DNA from: Hyphomicrobiaceae bacterium
GTDB lineage: Bacteria > Pseudomonadota > Alphaproteobacteria > Rhizobiales > Hyphomicrobiaceae
Direction of reading: 5' to 3'
Assembly: GCA_022844275.1 (NCBI GenBank)
Contig: JALHMB010000008.1
Coordinates: 186,001 to 250,000 of the forward strand
DNA length: 64,000 nt
The translations under genes and the position numbers were made by a program. Below the pieces are notes generated by a model that was given only the letters and a program-made list of their open reading frames with translations, made no database searches and was not told the origin of the DNA. Every line of letters starts with the position of its first letter. Within the stretch, counting starts at the first letter, position 1. Positions 42,528-51,421 of this stretch are shown piece after piece.

Positions 42528-43439
42528 ATGAGCACGACCGAATCCGCAACCGAGCGCACTTCGCCCCTCGACGACCCGATTGCCACGCTTGCCCGCAGCG
42601 GCAAGGATCCAGCCGACATCGTCGCAGCCATCGCCGCTGATGCGGAGGTCACCACCACGCCCTGCGGTGATGGACAGCTCGTCTGGCGCCGCTGGGGGCG
42701 CGGCCGTCCCGTCGTGCTCGCGCATGGCGGCTCAGGCTCATGGACGCACTGGATCAAGCAGATTCCCGTGCTCAAGAGGCACTACGAAGTGTGGGCCATC
42801 GACCTGCCGGGCCTTGGCGATAGCGCCATGCCTCATGCGCCCCACACGCCCGAGAGTAGCGGCGCGGCCGTTGCCGACGGGCTCAAGTCTCTCATTCCTC
42901 GCGAGCGGCGCGCGCATGTGGTCGCCTTCTCCTTCGGCGCGCATGTGTCCACACACGCCATGGTGCGCCTCGGCGATTGGGTCTCGGACTTCACGATCAC
43001 GGGCTGCGCGGCACTCGGATTTCCGCAGGGCCCCGGCATCGAATTCCCGAAAGAGCGGGTCGACATGAGCGAGCAGGAGCGCATGGGCGTCCATCGCCAG
43101 CTCCTCGAGATCCTCATGTTCAAGGAGAACGACCGCATCGATCCGCTGGCCGTCTACCTGCAGTCGGAGAACATCCGCCGAGCCCGTTTCCGCTCGCGCC
43201 CCTTCGCGCGCACGGACGAAATCCGCGTAAAGCTGCGGGAGGTGGTGGTGCCCGTCCGCGCCATCTGGGGGGCCGACGATCAGACGGCATGGCCATCGGT
43301 CGATGCTCGTTATGATGCGCTCCGGGAAAGCCATCCTGAGCTGGTTACACGCACGATCCCGGATGCCGGCCACTGGGTCATGTACGAACAGCCGGCGGCC
43401 TACACAGCGGCCCTGCTCGAGGTACTGGACCTCGATTGA
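42528..43439 (+). CDS. Alpha/beta hydrolase
   Basis: A 303-residue alpha/beta hydrolase starting at ATG 42528 (GGAG just upstream). The oxyanion region is VVLAHGGSGSWTHWIKQIP; the nucleophile elbow is VVAFSFGAHVSTH with Ser in GFS-like context FSFGA; the acid region is VRAIWGADDQTAW and the terminal His is in PDAGHWVMYEQPA. About 50 extra N-terminal residues precede the fold. It is likely co-transcribed with the preceding hydrolase, with which it shares fold but little sequence. Confidence 0.85.
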   Translation: MSTTESATERTSPLDDPIATLARSGKDPADIVAAIAADAEVTTTPCGDGQLVWRRWGRGRPVVLAHGGSGSWTHWIKQIPVLKRHYEVWAIDLPGLGDSAMPHAPHTPESSGAAVADGLKSLIPRERRAHVVAFSFGAHVSTHAMVRLGDWVSDFTITGCAALGFPQGPGIEFPKERVDMSEQERMGVHRQLLEILMFKENDRIDPLAVYLQSENIRRARFRSRPFARTDEIRVKLREVVVPVRAIWGADDQTAWPSVDARYDALRESHPELVTRTIPDAGHWVMYEQPAAYTAALLEVLDLD

Positions 43440-43571
43440 GAACGGGCACTTTGCGGCCCACGGCGTCCGGGACTTGCAAACCCTGGGGCGGTCTGATACC
43501 CACCTGCGGCGAACGAGGAGGGTGACCGCCGCGCGAGAGCCGGGCCGGCCATTTTTATCCGTAGTTCCTGT

Positions 43572-43657
43572 GCGGTCGTGGCGGAATTGGTAGACGCACT
43601 ACCTTGAGGTGGTAGCGCTCACAAGGCGTGGAGGTTCGAGTCCTCTCGACCGCACCA
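43572..43657 (+). tRNA. tRNA-Leu (anticodon GAG)
   Basis: An 86-nt class II tRNA including encoded CCA. The acceptor arms GCGGTCG and CGACCGC pair perfectly, followed by A-CCA. The anticodon stem CTACC/GGTAG encloses the loop TTGAGGT, giving anticodon GAG, which reads CUC and CUU leucine codons. The long variable arm (CGCTCACAAGGCGT) and T arm GAGGTTCGAGTCCTC are as expected. The polysaccharide island begins directly downstream. Confidence 0.97.
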
Positions 43658-43941
43658 TTTCTGAATTCTCTGAAGAATAGAGTTTCAGAGGGAGGCGCCG
43701 ATGTTGCCGCACCGCCCGGTACGTCACGTCCGTGTCTCAACCGCGCTCGCATGGATGTTCAGCGCCTGCAAATGGCGGTTGCAGTTGGCCGAAGTCAGCA
43801 CCTCTGGGCTGTTCATGGCCAATAGTTCTCTTTTGAAAGCTATGCTCTGCGATCCAGTAAATTGTCTGGTGATCAGCGGACAGATGACCTTGACCATAGT
43901 GGCCTAGCGGCTAGTGTTGCGACTCGGAATGCTGGCATGGG

Positions 43942-45087
43942 GTGGACCAGATGCGACTGCGATCAGCACTCGAAGGGGGAGTGGTGCAAGGCCGCTTTGA
44001 TAAACGGCTACATCTTTTCGGCACCGAGAGAAGAAGAGCGAAGCGAACATTTTCTACCCGACTCAAAGGTTCCGTGCGCAAGCGAATAAATGCGCTTCGT
44101 GAGCTGGCAAGGCACCTGTTGAGAAGGGATACGCCCACGGGCAGCCTCATCTTAAGGGGGAAAGCTTCCTCAGTTCACAGCACAGGTCTCCCGACGGCTC
44201 TTGATCAGCAACTCCGAGAAATCAGATCAATTGCACTTACGAGCGTCGATATCGCACAGCGAGCATTGGACAGATCAGAATTCGCTCTTCGTGCGCGTGT
44301 TGTTCCGCTGGGTGAGCGGGTCCTTTGTCGGACCTCCGACGGCTGGTTGTTGGCTCCCTCAGAAGATTTGCGCCTTATTGCCGCAATGGCGGAGACAGGC
44401 GGTCCCCTCGAACCTGGTACTTCCCTCTTATGTCGGGCGATACTTGCCCCCGGCGATGCCGCAGTGGATGTCGGAGCACATATAGGCACATTGACGCTGA
44501 CGATGGGCCGCGCAGTCGGGGCAGAAGGCAAGGTATGGGCGTTTGAACCCACTCCTCGAACAGCTCAGCTCCTGCGGACCAGCATGACGTTTAATGGCCT
44601 CGACGGGATCGTCTCGGTAGTTGAGAGTGCTGTAGCCGAGCAGGCGGGCACCGCAGAGCTTCGCATTGGCCTGACTTCGGGCCACAATAGCATCCTGGCG
44701 CTCGACGAGGCCACCGAGATGGTGTCGGTAAATCAATCCACTTTAGATGAACTCCTTCCATCAAGCGTCTTTCCTAAACTTATCAAACTGGATGTTGAAG
44801 GCGCCGAGCTCAACGCCTTGTCCGGCATGCGGCGCGTGCTCGACAGATCGTCGGATGTGTCCATGATCGTCGAGTTTGCGCCATCGCATCTGGCCCGAAC
44901 AAACATCAGCGTCGATGAATGGCTAGGGAAATTTTCGTCGCATGGCTTCACGCCCTGGCTCATCGGTGAGGCGGATGGAAGCATCCGTGCTGTAACGAGA
45001 CACGACTTAGCAAGTGTGTTCTCGGTGAACTTGCTTTTTCTCAAGCATCATCCGGGACGCTGGCCCAAGTTGGTAGTTCGAAACTGA
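43942..45087 (+). CDS. FkbM family methyltransferase
   Basis: SAM-dependent O-methyltransferase, 381 residues. An N-terminal basic and helical region of about 150 residues precedes the FkbM core: AVDVGAHIGTLTLTMGRAVG is the SAM motif, VWAFEPTPRTAQLLR the next strand, and KLIKLDVEGAELNALSGM the diagnostic FkbM motif. Such enzymes methylate sugars or lipids in surface polysaccharides. The start is unsure: GTG 43942 and ATG 43951 are both open and neither has a good ribosome site. It leads a run of seven plus-strand genes with short overlaps. The 284 bp between the tRNA and this gene show no convincing gene. Confidence 0.85.
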   Translation: MDQMRLRSALEGGVVQGRFDKRLHLFGTERRRAKRTFSTRLKGSVRKRINALRELARHLLRRDTPTGSLILRGKASSVHSTGLPTALDQQLREIRSIALTSVDIAQRALDRSEFALRARVVPLGERVLCRTSDGWLLAPSEDLRLIAAMAETGGPLEPGTSLLCRAILAPGDAAVDVGAHIGTLTLTMGRAVGAEGKVWAFEPTPRTAQLLRTSMTFNGLDGIVSVVESAVAEQAGTAELRIGLTSGHNSILALDEATEMVSVNQSTLDELLPSSVFPKLIKLDVEGAELNALSGMRRVLDRSSDVSMIVEFAPSHLARTNISVDEWLGKFSSHGFTPWLIGEADGSIRAVTRHDLASVFSVNLLFLKHHPGRWPKLVVRN

Positions 45088-45100
45088 CGGACATCGTTCT

Positions 45101-45739
45101 ATGACGCCCATTGTAGTTCTAGGGGCCGGCGGACACGGTCGCGTCGTACAGGAGCTCATTCGAGCTCTTGGCACTTTCGAGATCATCGGCTTTCTGGATC
45201 AAACTGCTCATGCCCCCCATGGGGATCTCGTGGCTCCCATTTTAGGGACCGATCAACTGCTACCCGAACTTCGCAAATCGGGTCTTCAGCACGCCTTTGC
45301 TGCAATAGGATCTAATCGAGTGCGAGAGCTGCTCGGGGGCAAGTTGCGCGAGCTGGAGTTCATCCAGCCTCCTCTCGTGCATCCTTCAGCTTTTCTTGCG
45401 CCAAGCGCAAAGGTGCAAGAGGGTGCCTTGGTCATGGCCCGGGGCATTGTGGGAACTAATGTATTGCTCAAGGCGCATGCCATACTGAATACGTCAGCTG
45501 TAATCGACCATGATGGGGTCCTTGAGAGTGCCAGTCACGTAGCGCCTGGTTGTGCGCTTGCCGGTGATGTCGTTGTCGGCCCCAGGACGCTTGTCGGGGT
45601 CGGGACGTCGATCAGACCGGGCATTCGTATCGGCGCCGATGTCATCGTCGGCGCTGGCTCTGCTGTCGTCGACGACATCGAAGATGGGGCTTGCGTAGGG
45701 GGAGCTCCGGCAAGACATTTGCGAACAAAGAATGGCTAA
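45101..45739 (+). CDS. NeuD/PerB-type sugar O/N-acetyltransferase
   Basis: A 212-residue acetyltransferase. The N terminus IVVLGAGGHGRVVQELIRALG is the nucleotide-sugar-binding half of NeuD/PglD enzymes, and the C-terminal half is a left-handed beta helix of hexapeptide repeats (VQEGALVMARGIVGTNVLLKAHAIL, then IDHDGVLESASHVAPGCALAGDV), with the catalytic His in IDHD. Beside a perosamine-synthase-like aminotransferase and GMD it is a good candidate for the GDP-perosamine N-acetyltransferase; O-acetylation of another sugar is the alternative. Confidence 0.87.
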   Translation: MTPIVVLGAGGHGRVVQELIRALGTFEIIGFLDQTAHAPHGDLVAPILGTDQLLPELRKSGLQHAFAAIGSNRVRELLGGKLRELEFIQPPLVHPSAFLAPSAKVQEGALVMARGIVGTNVLLKAHAILNTSAVIDHDGVLESASHVAPGCALAGDVVVGPRTLVGVGTSIRPGIRIGADVIVGAGSAVVDDIEDGACVGGAPARHLRTKNG

Positions 45740-46787
45740 TAAACCTGAGCAAATAGGCTTGATCTCGTCGGCAGTACCTCTCGTTTTTGGAGGAGCTCGC
45801 TTCATTGTCGATTGGCTCGCGCAAAAACTTAGAGCGCAAGGCCATGAAGTTGATGTGATCTATTTGCCTTCGTCTGATGAACCCGACGAACTGCTCGAGC
45901 AAATGCTCGCATTTCAATTGATAGACTTTGATAGTCGGTTCGATCGAATTATCACATTTCGCCCGCCTGCTCATATGGCCCGGCATCGCCGAAAAGTGTG
46001 CTGGTTCATCCATCACGTACGCTCTTTCTACGACCTCTGGGACAACCCAGAATTTAGCGGGATTCCGAGAAATGCCCACTATTCAGCTTTACGTGATGCC
46101 GTACACCGCGCAGATACGATCGCCCTATCGGAAAGTCATCGACTGTTCACGAACAGCAAGATCGTCTCGCACAGGCTGGCGGAATTCAATGGCCTAGACA
46201 GCGAGGTTCTGTATCCGCCGATTGCAGATCCTGAACGGTTTATCAGCGGCGACCTAGGTGACGAAGTGGTCTGCATCTGTCGCATGGAGCCACATAAGCG
46301 ACAGCATCTGCTTGTTGAAGCAATGCGCTACACCCGCTCTCGGGTACGCCTAAGACTTTGCGGACTGAGCAGCAGCGAGAAGTACGTCAGATCTCTGCAG
46401 GAAGTGGTGCGCCGACACGATCTGCAAGGAAAAGTCACGCTTGAGTATCGCTGGATTAGCGAGGAGGAAAAGGCTGCCTTCCTGGCTGGCTGCTTAGCCG
46501 CGGCATACGTGCCGTTCGACGAAGACTCCTACGGATATCCGACGCTTGAGGCTGCGCACGCTCAACGCTGTACGCTCACGCTCGATGACAGCGGTGGCGT
46601 ATCTGAACTAGTCGAGCATCAATATACGGGACTGGTCGCATCGGCGTCACCTCAGGCGGTAGCAGAGTCACTCGATAAGCTCTTCGATGATCGGGTAGCC
46701 ACGGCAACGATGGGCAAAGCCGCAAGGGCCCGGATTGAGACACTGGGCATCAGTTGGAATAGAGTCATTGATCGGCTTCTGTCATGA
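45732..46787 (+). CDS. Glycosyltransferase family 4 (paralogue 1)
   Basis: Cytoplasmic GT-B glycosyltransferase, 351 residues, overlapping the acetyltransferase gene by 8 nt. Typical GT4 parts are GGARFIVDWLAQKLRAQGHEV, the donor-side VCICRMEPHKRQHLLVEAM and the EX7E-like stretch FDEDSYGYPTLEAAHAQR. KVCWFIHHVRSFYDLWD matches equivalent stretches in the next gene and in the gene at 50308, so the three are paralogues. It adds a sugar, perhaps the perosamine derivative or mannose, to a growing chain. Confidence 0.9.
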   Translation: MANKPEQIGLISSAVPLVFGGARFIVDWLAQKLRAQGHEVDVIYLPSSDEPDELLEQMLAFQLIDFDSRFDRIITFRPPAHMARHRRKVCWFIHHVRSFYDLWDNPEFSGIPRNAHYSALRDAVHRADTIALSESHRLFTNSKIVSHRLAEFNGLDSEVLYPPIADPERFISGDLGDEVVCICRMEPHKRQHLLVEAMRYTRSRVRLRLCGLSSSEKYVRSLQEVVRRHDLQGKVTLEYRWISEEEKAAFLAGCLAAAYVPFDEDSYGYPTLEAAHAQRCTLTLDDSGGVSELVEHQYTGLVASASPQAVAESLDKLFDDRVATATMGKAARARIETLGISWNRVIDRLLS

Positions 46788-47815
46788 AAGTACTCGTCCT
46801 CAACAATCACGTACCTTTCGTTAGCGGAGGCGCGGAAGAGCTTTCGAGGCAACTAGTGCGCCAGCTCCGTATTGCTGGACATGAAGCGGAGGAAATGGGC
46901 ATCCCTTTCTCATGGAGCCCTCCCGAGCGCCTAATCGATGAGATCGTGATAGGCCGCAGTCTGCGCGTAGTAAATGTAGATCGGATCATCGCACTTAAAT
47001 TTCCAGCATACCTTGTCGAGCATGAGAGAAAAGTTATTTGGCTTCTTCATCAGTTTCGGCAGGCATATGATTTGTTCGACGCGGGGATGACAGAGATAAC
47101 CAGCGATGAGAGCGGCGACCGACTGCGATCAGCCCTTCGATCAGCTGACGAAGCAGCATTTAGAGGAGCTTATAAGCTTTTTGCGATCCCCGGAGCGGCC
47201 AGCAGACTCTCCCGCTATCACCGCATAACATCCGAGGTGCTATCTTCCCCATTGAATGATCCAGAACTGTTTTTTAATGCAGGCGCTGGCGATTACATAT
47301 TTGCCGGAGGCCGAGTTAACAGCGCAAAGCGCCAGGCCTTATTAATCGAAGCGTTGAAATTCGCCCCCGACGTGAAGCTCATCGTAGCTGGACCCGCGGA
47401 ATCTGAGGGAACCGAAGCCGAGTTGAGAGCACTCGCCATAAGACACGGAGTGGCCGACCGAGTAAAACTCGATATCAGATTTCTGCCCCGCAGCGAGGTT
47501 GCTTCTCTTGTGAACCACTGCAAGGCCGCAGCCTATCTCCCATTCGATGAGGATAGCGTTGGATATGTCACTATGGAGGCATTTCAAGCTTCCAAACCTG
47601 TGATATCCACCACGGACGCTGGCGGGGTACTCGATATCGTGAGCAACGGTGTTACAGGACTAGTAACGTCACCCACCCCTAAGGCTCTCGGAGACGCAAT
47701 GACCACTCTATGGTCTAACCCAGAGCTCACCCTCAAAATGGGAGAGGCAGCACGACAGCGGCTTGACGATTTGGACTTGAGCTGGCCGAAGACGCTCAAG
47801 AAGCTGTTGGCATGA
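46784..47815 (+). CDS. Glycosyltransferase family 4 (paralogue 2)
   Basis: A 343-residue GT4 enzyme, in tandem with and similar to the previous one. The N terminus is VLNNHVPFVSGGAEELSRQL; KVIWLLHQFRQAYDLFD aligns with the paralogue; YIFAGGRVNSAKRQALLIEAL and FDEDSVGYVTMEAFQASKPV form the donor site with the EX7E-like pattern. Its start overlaps the previous stop (ATGA). Probably adds the next residue of the repeat unit. Confidence 0.9.
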   Translation: MKVLVLNNHVPFVSGGAEELSRQLVRQLRIAGHEAEEMGIPFSWSPPERLIDEIVIGRSLRVVNVDRIIALKFPAYLVEHERKVIWLLHQFRQAYDLFDAGMTEITSDESGDRLRSALRSADEAAFRGAYKLFAIPGAASRLSRYHRITSEVLSSPLNDPELFFNAGAGDYIFAGGRVNSAKRQALLIEALKFAPDVKLIVAGPAESEGTEAELRALAIRHGVADRVKLDIRFLPRSEVASLVNHCKAAAYLPFDEDSVGYVTMEAFQASKPVISTTDAGGVLDIVSNGVTGLVTSPTPKALGDAMTTLWSNPELTLKMGEAARQRLDDLDLSWPKTLKKLLA

Positions 47816-49104
47816 TTAGGAAGATTGCCTGGCTCACCCCTTGGAATGATCAATCCGCGATCGCTAAATTCAGCGACTACATAATTCGCGAATTACAAAG
47901 CCGTGAGCTCGATGTGAAGGTGTTCCGCACGGAAACCGGCCCCGCCCTCGCATCTTCTAATCTGTCCGACGCGGTTCCGGTTTCGTGTTTGAAGGGCACC
48001 CAGCCTAAGAAGCTCGTTATGGAATTCGATGCTATCGTGGCCAATATTGGTGACCATTATCCCTTTCACGGCGCGCTTCCGCGTCTTTTGGATGCGGTGC
48101 CAAGCTTTGGTATTTTTCATGACGGATTTCTTGTAAATCTTGCAGCACCGTGGGCAGACGCGGAGGCAAACGGAAGCAATGGCTCAGTATCGCTGACCGA
48201 GGCGCTATATGGTGCTAATTTTGAGCGCACCACTAATTCGTTGGCCGAATTGGCCACGACGTATCCAATGCTCGAATGGCTCGCGCCTAAGGTCTCCGGT
48301 GCCATATTGCATTCTCACCATTGGGCAGATCGTCTGAAAACATCGTGCTCGGGCAACGTCACAGTACAGCCGCTCGCGATGCCGGATGAGGCTGTCCCCG
48401 ATCCTCCTCAGAACGCTTCGTCAAACATTGTTGTGGCGACAATAGGAGACGTTAACCGGAATAAGCAACCAGATCAGGTTTTACGGGCGATCGCCAGCCA
48501 GCCAGTTCTCCGCGAGCGCTGTTCTTATAAGCTAATCGGGCGCGTCGATCCGGTCGAAAGAAAGTGGCTTGAGGAGTTGGCGAGTAATCTTGATATCCCG
48601 GCGCCGACGTTCACCGGCTGGGTGACGGACAAACAGCTTATCGCCGAGCTCTCGAGTGTCGATGTTATTAGCTGCCTACGGTACCCGATCTTGGAGGGCG
48701 GTTCGGCGTCTCTCATAACTGCAATGCGATCCCATCGTCCTGTGATGGTGTCTCACCACGGTGTTTACGCCGAAGTGCCCTCAGATCTTGTGCTGCGTTG
48801 CACTCCGGGAGCCGAGGCAGAGGACATCGCATCGCACCTAAGCGCGCTTATTGCGGATCGGTCTGCGGCAGGCCGAATGGCACAAAGAGCGCGAACCTAC
48901 GCCTTAGATGCGTTCTCATCGTCCCGTTATGTTGATGGTCTTCTACCCGCGCTAAGTGAGGCTGTACGTCAGTCGCCAGCCATCGAGCTTGCAAAGCGCA
49001 CAGGCTATTTGCTCGGCAGCCTTGGTGTTTGTCGGAACTCCGCTGTTGGCCAACGGTTGGCAGACCACATCTGGCACAATTTTGGAGAGGGAGGGTACAA
49101 ATGA
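47812..49104 (+). CDS. Glycosyltransferase, GT4-like
   Basis: A 430-residue GT-B-like glycosyltransferase, start overlapping the previous gene (ATGA). WLTPWNDQSAIAKFSDYII is a common opening in polysaccharide GTs; VATIGDVNRNKQPDQVLRAI is the donor-side strand and loop; SCLRYPILEGGSASLITAMRS takes the place of the EX7E motif, with Glu replaced in part, so the catalytic details differ from the tandem pair. The C terminus adds about 60 residues. Confidence 0.82.
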   Translation: MIRKIAWLTPWNDQSAIAKFSDYIIRELQSRELDVKVFRTETGPALASSNLSDAVPVSCLKGTQPKKLVMEFDAIVANIGDHYPFHGALPRLLDAVPSFGIFHDGFLVNLAAPWADAEANGSNGSVSLTEALYGANFERTTNSLAELATTYPMLEWLAPKVSGAILHSHHWADRLKTSCSGNVTVQPLAMPDEAVPDPPQNASSNIVVATIGDVNRNKQPDQVLRAIASQPVLRERCSYKLIGRVDPVERKWLEELASNLDIPAPTFTGWVTDKQLIAELSSVDVISCLRYPILEGGSASLITAMRSHRPVMVSHHGVYAEVPSDLVLRCTPGAEAEDIASHLSALIADRSAAGRMAQRARTYALDAFSSSRYVDGLLPALSEAVRQSPAIELAKRTGYLLGSLGVCRNSAVGQRLADHIWHNFGEGGYK

Positions 49105-50258
49105 AGACGCACGACCCTTCGCGCAGAAAGGTAATCCCGGTCTACGAGCCAGACTTGTCCGGCAATGAGAAATCATACGTCATGGACTGCCTCGATAGCT
49201 CGTGGATCTCTTCAATCGGCTCCTACATCGACCGATTTGAGCGATCACTCGCTTCCGTCGTGGGCGTCCCGCACGCAATAAGTGTTAGCAACGGTACCGT
49301 GGCTCTCCATTTAGCGCTCCACTGCCTCGATATTGGCCCCGGTGACGAGGTTATTGTCCCCTCGTTTACATATATCGCTTCAGTCAATGCCATCGCTCAA
49401 ACTGGAGCTCGCCCCGTATTCGCAGACAGCCAGCTTCATGATTGGCAACTCGATCCGCATGCTATTGAGCCTCTTATCACCTCTCGTACGCGAGCAATTT
49501 TACCCGTCCATCTCTACGGCGCAGTTTGTGATATGCCCGCAATCATGCAATTCGCGAGGCGACACAACCTGTATGTAGTCGAGGATTGTGCAGAATGCCT
49601 CGGAGCCTCGCGCGGCGGTATACATCCAGGCGCATTTGGCGATATCGGTACGTTCTCATTTTTCGGGAACAAGACGATTACGACGGGAGAAGGTGGCGCT
49701 GTTGTAGCACGAGACAATGATCTAGCTCGCCGGTTGAGACGCGTGAAGGGACAGGGGCAGAGCCTTACACGTCGGTATTGGCATGAAGAGCTCGGTTTTA
49801 ATTATCGAATGACCAACGTTGCGGCTGCCATTGGGCTGGCGCAATTAGAGCGTCTGGAAGACATTCTGCGCCGGAAGAGGGCGATCGCTCAGGCATACCG
49901 CCGGCTCCTCTCCAAGATCCCAGTAGATTTTCAGCTGCCTGACAGCTCGGTGAATAGCACGAATTGGCTGGTTTCGATCCTATTGCCCCGTGAATGCGAT
50001 AGAGCAAGGATTATGGCTGAAATGATGGAGGACGGCGTAGAGACGCGCCCCGTATTTTATGGCGCACATCAAATGCCTATGTACGCGAACTTACCTCGGG
50101 GCGACTTAAAAAGGGCCAGCGAAATATCTGCCCGTGGCATGTCACTACCTTCGTTTCCCACATTGTCGCCTTTGGAAATAGATCAGGTCGTGGCCAGTCT
50201 CTGCTCTGCACTGGCGCGCCAAGGCATTGCTTCAATTGGCGAAAAGAAAACCGGATAG
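49101..50258 (+). CDS. DegT/DnrJ/EryC1/StrS aminotransferase, perosamine-synthase-like
   Basis: PLP-dependent sugar aminotransferase of 385 residues; ATG 49101 overlaps the previous stop and has GAGGGAGGG upstream. GNEKSYVMDCLDSSWISSIGSYIDRFE is wording seen in GDP-perosamine synthases (RfbE/PerA); PLP is held by VEDCAECLGA and by the Lys in SFFGNKTITTGEGG, a stretch also typical of PerA. GMD in the same island would supply its substrate GDP-4-keto-6-deoxymannose. The product is therefore probably GDP-perosamine (4-amino-4,6-dideoxymannose); other 4-amino sugars are less likely. Confidence 0.88.
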   Translation: MKTHDPSRRKVIPVYEPDLSGNEKSYVMDCLDSSWISSIGSYIDRFERSLASVVGVPHAISVSNGTVALHLALHCLDIGPGDEVIVPSFTYIASVNAIAQTGARPVFADSQLHDWQLDPHAIEPLITSRTRAILPVHLYGAVCDMPAIMQFARRHNLYVVEDCAECLGASRGGIHPGAFGDIGTFSFFGNKTITTGEGGAVVARDNDLARRLRRVKGQGQSLTRRYWHEELGFNYRMTNVAAAIGLAQLERLEDILRRKRAIAQAYRRLLSKIPVDFQLPDSSVNSTNWLVSILLPRECDRARIMAEMMEDGVETRPVFYGAHQMPMYANLPRGDLKRASEISARGMSLPSFPTLSPLEIDQVVASLCSALARQGIASIGEKKTG

Positions 50259-50307
50259 ATGTTCTCTTGCGCGCTCGACGGGCAAGTCCGCTTAAGACCG
50301 CAACAAC

Positions 50308-51417
50308 TTATGCCTTCTCAACCAGTGCCCCCCGCGCAATACTCTCCTCACCGCGCGGGGCCCCTGCTCCACCCACCTGAGAAGCAAATCCCAACGCCAT
50401 ACTGAGTTCCTTGGCGACGCTGTGCCAAGTGAGGTTGACAATGCTTGCCCTACCGGCGGCTCCCATACGACCGGCAAGCGACACGTCACCTGCCAGCCGC
50501 AGCACATATTCGGCCATAGAGTGTGCGTTCGGCGCGGCAACGAAACCCGATATCCCATGCTGTACAATGCGGGCGGGCTCTCCACTATCTATACACGTAA
50601 TCACGGGCTTTCCAGCTAGGAACGCCTCGAAAGTGATGAGACCCAAGTCTTCAGATAGTGGGGGAAATACTACAGCCGAGGCATTAGCATATAGGTCGAG
50701 CAGACGGCCTTCGCTTACCCTTCCCACAAAATCGATGCGGGCATCGCCTTTTGCACGGCGACGCAAGTAGTCCTCATCTTCACCCTCGCCCGCAATCACG
50801 AGGCGTAACGGCAGATCTGTGGACTGTATTGCATCTATGGCAAGATGAACGCGCTTCCAGCGGTGAAGCCTGCCGGGAATGAAAATGTAGTCGAACGAGC
50901 CCTCTCGCAGGCCCGTAAGCGTCGTTGGGCAGCGCAAAAAAGGAGCATAGCGGTCATTGTAGACCCTCAGCCGCTCGGATACTTCAGCGCCAATCGAGAG
51001 TAAGGCCTTAAGTCGCTTCGGGGAAAGTAGTCTCGAATCCAGCTGCTGAACAAATCGGCGCTGAAGTAGCTGCTCTTCGGATGGACGCAAACGCTCCCAG
51101 TCAAACATATCATAGAATATGCGCATTGTGTGCACTAGGTAGCAAACATGATTGCGGTGGCGTACAGCATACGTTGGTGCCTTCGTGCTTATCACGCCAT
51201 CGAAATCGTCCAAGTTGAGGTCGTGGAACGTAAGGTAGGAGCGAAGTACCTGGTTGAAATCTCCACTCCCGATTGGTCGGCTCACCACTTCGCTCGCGAA
51301 ACCAAAATCCGTAAGCGCTTTACACACTCCTGCGAACAAGCGTTCTGCACCTCCTGTTTCTCCTGAAGGCGACGACGGCGCGACGATTGCGATTCTTGGC
51401 ACACTCCGCTGTGACAC
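50308..51417 (-). CDS. Glycosyltransferase family 4 (paralogue 3)
   Basis: A 369-residue GT4 enzyme on the minus strand, convergent with the aminotransferase. The GTG at 51417 has GGAG 8 nt upstream and is preferred over a TTG at 51444 that would run into the neighbouring gene. PSGETGGAERLFAGVCKAL opens the fold; VCYLVHTMRIFYDMFD relates it to the two tandem GTs upstream; YIFIPGRLHRWKRVHLAIDAI and PPLSEDLGLITFEAFLAGKPV form the donor site with the EX7E motif. Probably assembles the same repeat unit. Confidence 0.88.
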   Translation of the reverse strand: MSQRSVPRIAIVAPSSPSGETGGAERLFAGVCKALTDFGFASEVVSRPIGSGDFNQVLRSYLTFHDLNLDDFDGVISTKAPTYAVRHRNHVCYLVHTMRIFYDMFDWERLRPSEEQLLQRRFVQQLDSRLLSPKRLKALLSIGAEVSERLRVYNDRYAPFLRCPTTLTGLREGSFDYIFIPGRLHRWKRVHLAIDAIQSTDLPLRLVIAGEGEDEDYLRRRAKGDARIDFVGRVSEGRLLDLYANASAVVFPPLSEDLGLITFEAFLAGKPVITCIDSGEPARIVQHGISGFVAAPNAHSMAEYVLRLAGDVSLAGRMGAAGRASIVNLTWHSVAKELSMALGFASQVGGAGAPRGEESIARGALVEKA

Positions 51418-51421
51418 GCGC

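Noticed and set aside
43640-43657. tRNA-Leu 3' end as a proven attachment site
   Set aside because: I found no repeat of these bases at the other side of the island by eye and no integrase gene, so only the possibility is noted.
43658-43941. Short open frames between tRNA-Leu and the FkbM gene, such as 43701-43907
   Set aside because: The translations show no motif or protein-like composition and there is no ribosome site.
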